Assembly (NCBI GenBank): GCA_015178975.1
Contig: WHVD01000091.1
Coordinates: 1-64,000, forward strand
Length of the DNA: 64,000 nt
Direction: 5' to 3'
DNA from: Hysterangium stoloniferum
Taxonomy: Eukaryota > Basidiomycota > Agaricomycetes > Hysterangiales > Hysterangiaceae
This document shows, in pieces, positions 1-12,599 of this stretch. The notes under the pieces are model-generated. The model was not told where the DNA came from. It did not search any database and saw only the letters and a program-made list of their open reading frames with translations. A program made the position numbers and the translations under genes. How positions within the stretch are numbered: position 1 is the stretch's first letter; every line of letters begins with the position of its first letter.

Positions 1-1
1 T

Positions 2-3000
2 CCTCCTCGGTGAACTCGAGGATAAAACCGTCCCTAGGAGATCGAACACTAAGCAGGGTAAGAAACACGGCAAGTTCTTTTTCGAACGAAGTGACAAGAA
101 AAGCATCGCCAAGCCTCCGAAGGAGTGTTGGATTTGTGGGAGCTTAGAGCATTTCAAGATCGACTGCCCCCATGCGGGCAGGATGTTGCACTATGTCTCT
201 ATTAACAAGTGCTCCGTGCAGAACCCAATGGAGGAGGCGGAGGATCAAAGGGCTTATGAAACGGTTTATGGATTAAGTGTACAGGGACGAGTACATAACA
301 TTGATGAGGAATCGATTTTCATTTCTGTCTACCTTCCTCAGCCAGAGGACAACATCGTTTCAGATGTGAAAGCATCCTCGAATGAGAATGAGACATCGCA
401 AGTTTATGTTTCTATATCAGACCATGATTTTCTCGAGAAAGGAGACTGGCTAGACGCTCATCATCAGAACGTGAAGGTCTGACTGAGACGAGAGTTTTAT
501 CGTGACCTGAACCTCCCACCATTGAGGAAATCGTCGACGAGGACACATTTGCGAACCAATCTAAGGAAATAAGTCAGACCTACGTCATAGAAGACCCCTC
601 TGAGTCAGAGGGATCAGAGGAGGAGAGCTTCCCCTTCGACCCAGGGCAATTACCCAACTTAATTCCTTGCGATGAGTCAGACTCTGAAGCGGACGACTCT
701 ATTTCGAACGCTCCCAAAGTACCTAATGGTAGATGTATCAGGAGGGACATCAAACTGGCTGCAAGAAAAGAAAGCAAAAGACCTAGAATTCAATACCCCC
801 AATCCAGTCGACTTATGAAAGAGGATTCAACTATTATCTATCGCAGAAGGGACCCTCCGGGTGGATATTCCAGTATTGGGATTTCAGCATTACACGTTTA
901 CGGATGCGTAGGGAATTCAGAAGCCTCAAATCCTATTAAAATCAGGCTGGATGCCGGAGCTGACCTCTCCTTAATCTCGGAGGATTTCTATAAGGAACTA
1001 GAGGACCGCCCTAAACTCAAGCAAGGACTCAAGCTGCACCTCGTACAACTTACCGGTAATGCCAAAGTATTAGGATACATCAACGTCCCCATTTATCTCG
1101 AGGACGACACCGGTATACTCCTCAAATTCACCGCCGAGATGTACGTTGTCCGAGGTATGACCGTCCTGATCCTTCTTGGAGAAGACTTTCACGTGAACTA
1201 TGAGATCGGGACACTGCGAGACCAACCACTGGGTTCCAGATTGATTTTGCCTGGGAGAGCAGGATCTATTCCAGCCAGTTCTTCCAAGGAGCCGCAGCCT
1301 TTAACCTTTTCGATTAGCAAGATCCCCCTTGAGGAACTAGCCAATGACTCGTCTGAATTGACTTCCAAACCAGACAAAGGAGTGCATACTGAAAGAGTCA
1401 CACGGGCCTCACAAGATTGTACTATAGAACCGGAATCAGCTCGATTAGTACCAATCTTTGTAGGAGATCTTATTGGTGACCAATGGATAGTCGAGGGAGT
1501 TGTCTTACAGAACGACAATGGGAGTATACTAGCTGCTCCCACCACTGCCATCTCTAGGGAACGTGCTGTGATACCTCTCGCTAATCCCTCTCTGACGCCA
1601 AGAATCATCAGACGAGGGGAAACCGTTGGATTAATTCACGACGCGAACAAATGGGCCCAGACTCCTAGATCTTCGACTGAGAGGGCATCGATGCAGTCGA
1701 CGGCAACCAAGATCGCCCATCTTGTCGAAAGTCTATCAAGAATTGAAGAGAAACGTGTCCTTAATCCTCAATCTTCCGGGCTGCCCCTGGAATGGGAACT
1801 CGCAGACGATTTCGACCTGGCAGGCCCCAAAACGTCAGAAGTTGCCACCACGGAAATGTTTCACGTGGAAGATCTGCATAAGCTAGTTAATTTAGGTCCT
1901 GACATCCCTACCAACGTCTCCTCCCGCTTGGAGTCAGTATTAACTAAGAACGTCCTAGCTTTTGGAGTAGACGGGCGTTTAGGACAAGTAGATGTCAAGG
2001 TCAATGTCCCCTTAAAAGATGGTGCACAACCTATTTCAATGTCAATGTTTCCAACCTCCCCGGCTAATAGGAAAGTCATTGACGAACAAATGGACACTTG
2101 GTTCCAACAGGGAGTGATTGAACTGTCCAAGAGTCCTTGGGGGGTGCCAGCCTTTGTCGTCTATTGCAACGGGAAACCACGAGTAGTGATTGACTATAGA
2201 AAGTTGAACAGCTTAACGGTTCCCGATGAATTTCCACTGCCGCGTCAATTGGAAATCATGCAAGCGCTCTCGGGATCCAACATCTTATCTTCCTTCGATG
2301 CACTAGCTGGTTTTAGCCAACTTGAAATGTTAGAGGAAGATAAGCCGAAGACAGCCTTCAGATCCCATTGAGGACTGTGGCAATTCCAGAGAATGCCCTT
2401 TGGACTTCATAATGGACCTTCTATATTCCAAAGGGTTATGCAAACCGTACTCGCACCCTACTTATGGATATTTTGCCTAGTTTATATTGACGACATCGTG
2501 ATCTTTTCTAAGACATGGGACGATCATCTAGAGCATTTGGACCAGGTCCTACAAGCCATCATTGCAGCGGGAATCACTCTCTCGCCCAAAAAGTGCTACG
2601 TGGGGTATAATTCGATTCTACTACTAGGACATAAGGTGTCTAGACTCGGCTTTTCGACCCATCAAGAAAAGGTCACCGCTATATTGGAATTAGCCACGCC
2701 TTCTAAGATAGCAGACCTTCAACATTTTCTCGGAATGGTTCTGTACTTCTCTGCTTACATACCATTCTACTCCTGGACGGTCGCTCCACTTTTCAACCTC
2801 TTAAAGAAAGGCGTTCGTTGGCATTGGGATTCAGAACACGCCCAAGCTTTTGAAGACATCAAAGTTGCAGTGAGTTCAGCTCCAGTACTTGGACACCCTG
2901 CGAGCGGTATGCCTTATAGGTTATACACAGATGCTTCAGACTTCGCGCTGGGATGTTGCCTCCAGCAAATACAAAAAATGACGCTTAAGGACCTAAAGGA

Positions 3001-5214
3001 TACGAAAATTTATGCCCAAGCAAGGACAGCTTTCGATCAATCACGAGACGTCCCCATTTTTGTTACTCGTTATAAAACCAAGGAGCCAGAATTCACCTGG
3101 ACAGATTCCTGGGCCGCAGATTTTGATGACACCAGTGTCACAGTCGAACGCGTTATCGCCTATTGGAGCCGTACGCTCAAGAAAGCAGAATGTAACTACT
3201 CAGCCACAGAGCGAGAAGCGTTAGCTGCTAAAGAAGGATTGGTCCATTTCCAGCCCTTTATTGAGGGAGAACATATCCTTTTGATCACTGACCATGTGGC
3301 ATTACAATGGGCCAGATCTTACGAGAATACTAATCGTAGACTGGCCGCATGGGGGGTGGTATACACTACATACCCCGGTCTGGAAATCCTACATCGAGCA
3401 GGACGGATACACAGCAACATTGACCCATTATCTAGACTTCCTCGAGTACCTGACTGTGCTAGCCCCGCGAGAGACAATCTCTTACCAATCGTAGTGGATT
3501 CTTATAACTGGAACGACAACGAGACGTTATGGGAGAACAAACCAGCGGAAAAGGCCGTCTTTCTCACTCATCACGAGTTAGTTGAACCTGTCGGAACAGT
3601 CGAAGAGGTCCCCCAAACTAAATGGGACTTGCACAACCTTCCCAGAAACGATGAGACTGATGAGGCGGATTTTACTCTCTTGAATCCACAATTGCTTATA
3701 GAGATCAATGAGAATTACGCTAAGGAACTTCGCGATGGATACCAGAAAGATCCCGCCTTCAGGAATTATTACGCCGCCGATCCCATTTCTCCAAACATGG
3801 TAGCCACTCCTTCGCATTATTTTATTGGCAAGAATAAGCTATTGTTCTTTCAAGATTCGGACTGGAAAAGTCAAATCTGCATTCCTAGCAGCATGACGAC
3901 AACCATACTCAAGCTGATACATGATAATCCTTTCGAAGGAGCTCATGCAGGCGGCCACAGGCTTTTTAATCTGATGAAAGACCGTTTCTTCTGGCCGAGG
4001 ATGTTGCATGACTGCGTGGCATACGCTCACAGCTGCGACATATGCCAGAAAACTAAAATTGATCATTCCACTTGACAAGGAGCTCTTCGACCCGCAGATG
4101 TACCCCTAAGGACGTTTGATGTTGTCTCGATGGACCTGATTACCGGATTGCCTCCTTCTACAGAGGGTGGTTATTCCGCCATCTTCGTCACCGTGGATAA
4201 ACTCACGCGTTTCTTAATCTGTGAACCCACTACTTCAGATCTGTCCGCAGAAGGATTCACGCGAATCTTCGTGAATAAAGTAGCCGCTCCTTTCGGCCTG
4301 CCTTCAAGGATAATCTGTGATCGAGACAAGAGATGGACCTGTAGGTTCTGGAGAGAAGTCTGCAAAGTATACGGAAGTGCCCTTGCAGTATCCTCATCCC
4401 ATCATCCTCAGACCGACGGTCAAATGGAGAACCCTAATGCAATTGTGGAGCAAATGCTCAGAGCGTACTGTGCCTCTTCGAAGGAGGAATGGTCTAAATG
4501 GACTCAAGTAGTGGCTCATACCTACAATTTGACGGTTCAAAGCTCAACAAGCTATGCGCCGGCCTTTTTGCTGATGGGCTACTTACCAAGAGGAATGTCT
4601 AGCTGTCTAGGAGGGGACGACCCTGTGGTCCCCAGAGAATTATCGGATAGCCCTGTAGCTGACCAATGGATCTTAGAATTGGAACATCACCAACAAGTGG
4701 CATGGGATTCGATTGCGTGAGCACAGGAAACCCAAGCTCGCAGTTACAACAAGAGATGGAGATTAGTGGAAGATATCTCAGAGGGGGATTATGTTCTGAT
4801 TAATCCCCATTCTCTCGAGCTCGTCGAAGCCAAGGGACCTGGAAGAAAACTTATACAAAGACGGATAGGGCCGTTTGAGGTCTTGGAAAAGATCAATCCT
4901 CAAGTCTTCCGACTCCGCATTCCCTCGGAATATCAGTTACATCCAGTGATTAATCGAGACCATCTTAAAAAGTACCACCTCTCCCCTAAGGAATTTGGAT
5001 CCAGGGAGCTACTCGAGAACCCTTGAGAACTCAATTGTAACAACGAGGAGTACAAAGTAGAAGCTATAGTAGGGCACAAAAAGCATCGAAATCGACTCCT
5101 TTTCCAGGTTCGATGGAAAGGATATGGACCAGAGGAGGACACTTGGTTAAACGGCAATGACCTTCGTAACGCTCCCGCTCTCCTTAGAGCTTACAAGACT
5201 ATTTATCGAATTTA
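2..5214 (+). pseudogene. gag-pol polyprotein of gypsy G1 copy 1, 3' portion, with frameshift and four TGA stops
   Basis: This encodes the capsid end and the enzymes for reverse transcription and integration. A CCHC knuckle (CWIC-x4-H-x4-C) lies near 127-170. The protease motif RLDAGADLS is near 946, with DAG where DTG or DSG is usual. The RT includes VYIDDIVIFSK near 2483, the RNase H has YTDASDFAL near 2925, and the integrase has an HHCC region near 3925-4065 and a D,D,E core (MDLITGLP, CDRD, DGQMEN) at 4129-4440. A canonical chromodomain follows at 5041-5211. A 1-bp deletion near 477, relative to the copy at 60387, breaks gag. From 815 to 5214 a single frame runs through with TGA only at 2369, 4073, 4718 and 5024. 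At the two sites where copy 2 is available it reads CGA. Confidence 0.92.
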
Positions 5215-5411
5215 ATGATCATTTCACATCCTTACGACGACAACGCTGTTTATCTACTTCTAGCTCTACCCCCCCCACTTTCTTCCCCCTTGGCCTTTCA
5301 CTTCAATAACCGAGCGGAGCTTGAAATTAATATAAAATACGTAAATTCACTAAAGAAAATTTTATTCCCCCTATCTCTTCCCTCCATGTCAACCTCTCTA
5401 ATCAGTATACT

Positions 5412-7757
5412 ATGTCGCAGGAGCAGCAACCCAAGCCCAAATTCCCCAACTTCAAAAGAATACCGTGACCTCAACCTATTAATACCTCTACCACGCCGTC
5501 TTGTACTGAACAAGTCGAGCACTCCACGAACAACTCTGGAACGCCTTTGCCAATACCCTCCGCTGTGCAGGGTGACGTTGCAGGAACATCCACCAACTCG
5601 GGGAATGGGACCGCCTTTACTCCATACGCTCCTCTCCCCAAACCCCGATTTCCCAATTTCAAAAGAATACCTCGACCTCAAACTACAGTTCCTTCTGCCC
5701 CATCACCTTGAACAGAAACTGTCGAGCGCGTGGAGGAGACCTTATCGTCCACGAATCCTATGTGGACGGACTCTATTTCGAAGGCTGCACCATGGTCCTC
5801 TAATACTTGGGGGGCTCCCTCGGGAACATGGAGTGAAACCCCACCACCTTCTCATAGTATTTTCCCTTCTACCGAAGAGGAGATCAAAAGGAAACGGCAG
5901 TCTGAGGCTTTCTCGTCGCAAGTTCAGGAGGAATTGAAAACGCTTAAACGGAAGAGGAGAGAGGAGTACTTGGAAGGACAGTGGAGGATGGGGGCTAGGG
6001 ACAATGTCCCTTCAAGGCGGACACGGCAGGAATGGAGGAGAATGGAAGGGCATGATAATCCTGCAATCATCGCTCCCCCTTCAGGTCATAAATGGATGGA
6101 TTTCGCTGAAACGGATTGCAGCGATGGGGGCACGCCATGTGTTCGGAGTGTAGGACAAAAGAGTAGGAAAGGAAAAGACGGGGTCACCTTCTACGATTGG
6201 GACAAAGTACGAAGGATCAAATTACAAAGCATTGCATTGCGACGTGGAGATGGAGTTGCACTACCTCCCAGACCCACTTCACAACGTGGACCTCAGGAAC
6301 GGACCTACCGGATGGGGCCCAGTGATCTTTCATCTGACTCGGAGGATGACCAATCTCAATACCCCGCCTACGACAGCAAGTACCTCGGTACTGACTGCCA
6401 TGAAGGTTTCCTACTCCCTGACAACATTCACTTCTTCACGAGTGATCCTAACCAACGACGAAAGCTACCAACTTCCCTCAGAGTTTGGAGAGGGTATCGT
6501 CCAGCAGACTCTGCGACCCAATCCAGTTCCTCTCATCTCCCTCCACCTCCACCGATCTCTTCCGTACCCACATTACAGCACTTTACACCCTTTTCAGAGT
6601 TACCAGGAAGTCTTGTACCATCCACCGAGCTGCCTTCTCTTCCCCCTATACCACTACCCCTCCCCTTCGCAGGACATTCCCTGATATCACCGTCCTCATC
6701 CATACCCAAGCCTTCTCCAGCACCGCAGTCAATCTCACCCCTTCGCAGGTCACCTGACCCTCTCGTCGCCTCCCATTCTACTCCGACGCCTTTAGTCCCT
6801 GCGGTGTCTAACATTCCCCTCACTTCCTTGACAACTCGGAGTCCACCGCCCGCCTCTCCCTGCTCCCCTTGTGTTTCTCTGGGAAGCCCCATTCAGCATC
6901 CTAACGATACATTAATGGATATTGACTACCCTATCCCGGAAGTTCTCGCAATGCCTATGGAGGAAGTCCTCGAGGCGCCTCTCTCAGCCACAGACATCTC
7001 CAAAGAACCCCCCCCGGCAATGGAAGTCTTCGAGGAGCCTCCCCCCTTAAGCGAAAAAGCAAAAGGGAAATGAAGAACCGATACTCAGGCCGACAAGCCC
7101 CTTGTCATTGACCCCCCGCCGGCCCACCCCATTCGCAGCCCCCCGCCACAGCCATCCTCTCCCCTCCACTCTGAGAATACGGCTGGCCCCTCCCATCCCT
7201 TCCAGTCAAGTTGGATGTGCGTGTCCATTAATTACCCCTCCGACATCTTTACCGTGGGACGCACATTAACGCGATTGGGACCAACCCTGTGGCACCCCCT
7301 TCTTAAAGGGCATATCCAGGGGTATAGCGGGTCTCTCATGTTGTCGGACTGCATGAGTGCATTTTATCTACGCGTCAATGACCCTAAGGAACAGCTGCGT
7401 TTAGCGGAGGATATCAAACGGGTGGAACTCTCCATGTTTCGGTCCTTACTTGTCAACTCTTCTTGTGTTCTTCCTGACCACACACCAATCCACTCTGCAG
7501 TGGACCTCGTTGACTTGCTGGAGCAACTGTTGCCGGATTCGGACACCTCGAGAGGCATCCCCCCTGGGGGAGACACGAGCTCCACACCGCTCATCACTCC
7601 TACCCCGCCATCACTACACCCTCGACCCCCTCTCATTGCCCGTATTACTGACACTTCCGCTGACCACGTTCGTGCCATAATCCAAATGCGCCAGAAGGCC
7701 TACCGGTCGTTGGGTCTCGTCGATCCAAAAACTGGATGGGTTGATATCCGCCAATGA
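5412..7757 (+). pseudogene. third ORF of gypsy G1 (about 781 codons, function unknown), interrupted by three TGA stops
   Basis: One frame starts at ATG 5412 and ends at 7755-7757, broken only by TGA at 5466, 5709 and 7071. The N-terminus carries the motif FPNFKRIP twice, near 5442 and 5649. After it come a Trp-rich segment, a strongly basic Lys/Arg/Glu stretch that is likely helical (5870-5990), a Cys/Trp-containing middle domain (6070-6480), a long Pro/Ser-rich linker (6500-6900) and a predicted globular C-terminus (7215-7757). The first FPNFKRIP repeat ends with TGA where the second has CGA, so that stop is a decay mutation. It lies between pol and the 3' LTR, the place env occupies in retroviruses, but I see no signal peptide or transmembrane segment. 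I recognise no family. Confidence 0.7.
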
Positions 7758-7901
7758 CGCTTTGAAGCGGGAGGACATCACTCTTTCCTTTCGTGCCAAG
7801 CATCTCGCCTGGGGCAACGCTATCCTACACCTTGGGGGTTCATTGCAGGACGCATGGGGAGGAGTTCCAAGTGTCCTTCGACATCTTCTTTGACATAGCT
7901 C

Positions 7902-7918
7902 TTCGACCTGGGGGGCAC
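7902..7918 (+). other. polypurine tract of gypsy G1
   Basis: A G-rich run (cctggggggcac) directly abuts the 3' LTR that begins with TG at 7919. This is the expected primer site for plus-strand DNA synthesis. Confidence 0.7.
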
Positions 7919-8546
7919 TGTGAGAGGTATGGCGAAATACACTCAGGAAATATAGTCGGATGAGCTCTTACTATATCTCCTTTATTATTTCTATTTTCTC
8001 TCTTTTATTATATCTATAATTAGTTCGACGACCTATGTATGCAGTACATCGACTCTTGTGGGCACACACGCAGACTTATGTATTCTAGCGCCCATAGTTT
8101 AGAACTCAGACACTTTTTACACTGCAACCACGACTTACCCAGACACCCATTAGTGTCCTGTAAGTTGTGATTGGTGTATCGTCTCGACCGTCACAGACGG
8201 GCTTTAGCTACTCATTCAAACTGAGTTTCGAACTGTATCAGTCGAAACTCAATCCCTATCTCAACTCGCGTGGACTACATCCACGCTACTCTATTATTCG
8301 ACTCTCTAACTACTCTACTTGCACTCGAGTAGTTGTCCAGAATCGCACTTAACCAGTTGATTCTGCTTATTCGTTCTAGCTATCTACCTTACTTTAGATA
8401 GCTACTTCTCTCTACCGTATTGAACTAAGTAGTCAATACGTGTTCGGTCCGTATTAGACTTAGACAGTCAATACATCGTGGTATCGTACTTCAACGGTCG
8501 ATATTCTTCATATATAGAATGGTTAGAACTTCTACCACTCTTCACA
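7919..8546 (+). repeat. 3' LTR of gypsy G1 copy 1 (628 bp)
   Basis: It starts TGTGAGAGG and ends CTTCACA. It matches the 629-bp LTR at 54954-55582 almost base for base at both ends, which fixes the boundaries. The base right of it is C at 8547, so the right half of the target duplication would be CTAGG. The left partner lies outside the window. Confidence 0.93.
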
Positions 8547-8809
8547 CTAGGGAGTGCCACCTGCTGATTTTAGATGGCCGGAATAGATGAACTGGATGCG
8601 AAAAATAAAGGGCGAGTGTTCTGTAGATAGGATTTCAGGTGATGAACATGAGGATCTGGGACATGTGTTAGAGTGTAGCATAACATGCCTAGATGCTGTG
8701 CCGGCCAACGCAGCTTTGAAGCCTGCTGTTCTCACCTCTTGAGAAGTGGAATCAGACCCGGAGGACATGCAATCAAGCCTGTGAATAACATGTCACTGCC
8801 AAGAGATTG
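8547..8809. other. 263-bp spacer between gypsy G1 and copia 1, no gene recognised
   Basis: There is an open frame on the minus strand (8547-8768), but it has no recognisable motif and its stop falls at the LTR edge. This spacer and the sequence right of 15193 were joined before the copia insertion. I see no gene spanning that joint. Confidence 0.5.
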
Positions 8810-8814
8810 GTTTG

Positions 8815-9012
8815 TGAAGATTAACAAGTGAGAATGATTGTTAGTTATTCTTTACGCTAATTCTCGTATATATATCGTACAAGTGGATAGGGTTTATCCA
8901 CTAAGTGGATTGAATACATCATAAACCACATCATAAGCTGCATCACCTATTGTATCATATGCGCAGCTCCACTCGTTCCAGTGCCTATACCTTCAACACT
9001 TGTATCTCAATA
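8815..9012 (-). repeat. 3' LTR of copia 1
   Basis: It is nearly identical to 14989-15188. On the minus strand it begins TATTGAGATACG, not the usual TG, and ends in CTTCA. The boundary is fixed by the shared end of homology and by the flanking GTTTG duplication. On the inner side it meets the purine-rich CTCGAGGAG tract. Confidence 0.88.
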
Positions 9013-9024
9013 CTCCTCGAGTGT
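9013..9024 (-). other. polypurine tract of copia 1
   Basis: On the minus strand the sequence next to the 3' LTR is CACTCGAGGAG, purine-rich and directly abutting. The related copia 2 has ACTCGAGGAGGAG at the same relative place (53085-53098). Confidence 0.65.
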
Positions 9025-11280
9025 TGAAGTACCAATACCCAGTCGGCATGTATGATAAGAATGAGTTGATGGTGGTAGTGATTTTGTCAAAATATCCGCA
9101 ATCATTTCCTTCGTGTGTCAATAGATATGTAAGTTGGATCGTCCTATTCTCGATTAAGTGTCGAATAAAGTGATATTTGACTTCAATATGTTTCATTCTT
9201 CGTAGAGCACATCAATTATGAGCAAACACAATCATCCCTTGATTATCCTTGAAAATCACAGTCGGTTCTTTGTAAATAATATCCAATTCCTCCAAAAAAT
9301 GTTTTGTCCACATAACTTTGCATGCTGCCTCAGATAAAGTGATGTATTCAGCTTCCGTCGAAGACAGGGCTACTGTCAACTGTTTCCTCGAAGACCAAGA
9401 TATGGCCCCCAATCCTAAAAATACAATGTATCCTCCAGTTGACTTTCTGTCCTCTGTATCACCAGTGAAATCTGCATCCGAGTACATATGTAAACAAAGT
9501 GCTCCTCCTCCCAAATGAAGATCGTGATCTCGAGTGGTATATAAGTATTGGAGGACTTGTTTCGCTAAGTTCCAATGTTCTTTTGCTGGGTTTGATGAAT
9601 ATTGTGACAATTTGTTAACAGAATATGCAATATCTGGATGTGATACCGTGGCAGCGAACATTAAGCTACCTATGATTTCGCGATATGGGAGTTTCTCCAT
9701 TTCTTCACATTCTTCTTTAGTTTCAGGTCGCATAATGGATTGGAAATCAGTTCCAAGTGGGATAGGAGACCAGACTGGTTTGGAGTTGAGTATGTTGAAT
9801 TTCCTTGCGATGTTTTCGATATATTCCTTTTGCAATATGAATACTGACTTCGAATCAGTGTTTCGACGAATGCTTGTTCCCAGAATCCAGTGAGCATCTC
9901 CTTTGCTCAAAATCCCAAATCATTCGCTAAATGCTTTTTCGAGATCTAAGAGTCATTTTTTGTCACCGACAGCTGTTGCGTTGTCCACCCAAAAAGCAAC
10001 CACAGCCCAACTTCCATCGTCCCATGTTTTGAAAAATGCAGCCCTATCAAAGTCGGAACAGTACCAGGTAAGTTCTTCGACCATGAATCCATATAATGTT
10101 TTTCTCCACTCATTTCCTCCTTGTTTTGTGCCATACATACAGGGCCTTCAATAACGGTAACGCAAGGTGCTCCTTTCTGGGTTCTTCAAATCCTTCCGGC
10201 TGCTGAACCCAAACTTTCTCCTTCATCGTCCCATGTAAGTATGCTGACTTTACATCGAATTGACATATGGCTGAATTCATTATACTTCCCAGCGCTAGCA
10301 AGATTCAGAACATTTCCCATTTCATAACTGGTGTGTAGGTTTCATTAAAGTGAAGACTGGGAATCTGACTGAAGCCCTTGATGACAATGCGAACTTTTCA
10401 CTTCACAAGGTCACCATTTTTGTACATTCCACGACATACAATTCCCATTTTCAAAATTCACGTTCCAGGCGGCGGTTCTTTGGGTGGTCCGAACACATCA
10501 TGATCCAACATATTTTGCCATTCTACTTGTCACGCCTTCTCCCATGCGGCTCCTTCTTCTCCTGGCATGTTTAGTGCCTCCTGGATTGTCGGATTACTTC
10601 CTATGGCAGAATACATAATGAGTCCTTCATCATGTCCAGCTTCTTCCTTATCTACTAAAATTGTGTTTCCAGCTATTTCACTTATATTTCTGGATCGTGA
10701 CATTCCACGTGGGATATCAGGTATGTTTGAAACTAGCTGTGACTGATCTGATGATGTACTGATTTCTTTTCCTTTTTCATCAGTGGGTCTTGGACGCAGA
10801 GGAATTCGTATTGTAAGCCTAGGCTGTAGTTCATCTGGCATCACCTTTAATTGAGGTTCGTGAATCTCCTTCATATCTGCAATATTTCTGAATTGTCCTT
10901 CATCTCCATACAGGACTGGTGATGGCAATGTCATCACGTTTTCATGGAATATTGCATCCCGCACCTTTTCAATATGTCTAGACCCAGGATACCATACCAA
11001 GTGACTGGTGGAATATGGTTCGTATCCAACCATATATCTCATTCTAGAATGTGAGTCCAATTTCTGTCGTTTTTGTTTAGGAATAGCAATGCTGACTGGG
11101 CAGCCAAAAATTCATAAATGGGATAGATCTGGCCTTTCCCTAGTAATACGTTCAATTGGGGTGTGTCCATCCTTCATTTAAGTTGGACTTTGGTTTTTCA
11201 GGTATGCCATCATTTTGACAGCTATGGACCAAAGGAACTTGGGCAGTTTTGATGAATATAATATTGATCAGCCCCCCTCA

Positions 11281-12599
11281 TGTAATGTATTCAGGGGATT
11301 CTCTTAGATAGCTCAATATATGCTATAGTGTCACAGAGCTTCAACAATAAAACAAGCAAAGGTCCAGTAATTTAAATACTGATAGATTAATGAGCTGCGC
11401 TATGAAGCTTAAACAACTCAAATCAATGCTTATTTTGATTATTGAAAGGTTCAATAGAACTGTGTATGACTCTTTTAGCAAATACAAGAACTATTCCTTG
11501 AGAATAGGGGCTGGAAGCTGAATATATGTGCAGTAACTTGGCAGAGACTTGATATAAGAGCTTCGGATTCTTGTATGCTTATTTGTAACTATTAATAGTT
11601 ATTTAACAAGGTGTTAAATAATTTATTAATAGAGAAAATAAATTGTATTGGATTATCTGAGTGCTTGTACTTGATTAATTCAATAAACTTAGGGCTGGGC
11701 CTTGAGTAATCTAGTATTGGCAGGGATTTCAGTAAGGATACTTAGATACTTATTAGGTTTATTATCTAATTAATAAGCCTAAAGGGTAGCTGTGAGGCTG
11801 GGGAACTTAGATGATTAGCTAAGTCCAAGAGTTGCTGACAAAGATTCAAGATGCTGCAAGTGTAGGTGCTTGCAGTGAGTGTATCAGACTAAGGCTATTA
11901 TTGTCCTTAGGATGATTAGATAAGCTGGTGCTGTGCTGCAAATATGTGTGTGATAAGATTTTATTGGAAACTTAGCCCTCCTTATATACATTTTGATAAC
12001 TCAATGATTAGCTAACTATTTAGTTTATGAGGTCATTAGTGAGATCATAATGACCTCATATTCTACTCATTATTTACTTTTTGTTTAACATGTGATTCCC
12101 CTCTCTGAGACAAGGGTTCTAAGCTTTGGCTTGAACATGAAGGTTCAAGGCCGCGGTCCCGGGGACGGAAGCAAACGATGAGTCGGCGGAACCTAATAAT
12201 GACTCGGGTAGTCACGTTCGTGACTTGTGTGACTCGGGTAGTCACATTCGTGACTTGTGTGACTCGGGTAGTCACATTCGTGACCTTTGTGACATCCCGA
12301 CACTGGAGGCTTATGTAATAAGTCACATGACTCCAAAAATGCGCAAACTAGCTGCACAAGGTGCCGAAAGGTAATAACTAAGTAAATAAAATATAAATAA
12401 TTAGTTAAAAATTATAATAAATTAATTAAGATATAATAGCATAATATGAGTTCATATATGCTATTATTATGCGAAGTTAAAAGGAATAGAGCCTATATTT
12501 CACAATAAAAATATAATAAAAATACAATAAATTCGAAAGAATATTAAATAATCCACAGAAAATTAAGAGGATATTATGATATGATGCTGATACATCACA
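11281..12599. mobile_element. TG...CA long-LTR-like insertion in copia 1 integrase (1319 bp)
   Basis: The insert starts TGTAATGTATT, ends ACATCACA, and is flanked by a 5-bp duplication CCTCA (11276-11280, 12600-12604). Copia integrase coding stops at one edge and resumes at the other. It is AT-rich with no coding capacity and contains the motif CCTTATATACATTTT near 11980, like a TATA promoter, and three 30-bp GTGAC-rich repeats. The same start, end type, TATA-like motif and GTGAC-type minisatellite occur in the insert at 56314-58374. I read both as solo LTRs, or non-autonomous elements, of a family with very long LTRs. Confidence 0.75.
12201..12290. repeat. three tandem 30-bp repeats rich in GTGAC/GTCAC
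   Basis: Units starting at 12201, 12231 and 12261 share GACTCGGGTAGTCAC followed by TTCGTGAC. Each unit holds GTCAC and GTGAC in inverted orientation, so it can fold into a small hairpin. The repeat sits inside the long-LTR-like insert. Confidence 0.85.

Larger units (their letters stand above)
1..8546 (+). mobile_element. Ty3/gypsy chromovirus, family G1, copy 1 (5'-truncated by window edge)
   Basis: The order is gag zinc knuckle, protease, reverse transcriptase, RNase H, integrase, chromodomain, a third ORF, a purine-rich tract and the 3' LTR. This is the Ty3/gypsy order, with the chromodomain marking it as a chromovirus. The left edge of the window cuts the element inside gag. A second copy in the same orientation starts at 54954 and supplies the missing 5' LTR and gag. 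The copies are clearly homologous over about 4 kb but differ by many point changes, so they are separate insertions, not a recent duplication. Copy 1 is inactive: it has one frameshift in gag and several in-frame TGA codons. Confidence 0.95.

Noticed and set aside
1198..1608. Minus-strand open frame of 136 codons in gypsy G1, repeated at 61117-61527 in the other copy
   Set aside because: Its conservation follows from conservation of pol on the plus strand, and it has no motif of its own.
12063..12326. Minus-strand frame with repeated TRVTQVTNV peptide
   Set aside because: It is the 30-bp tandem repeat in one frame, inside a non-coding insertion.
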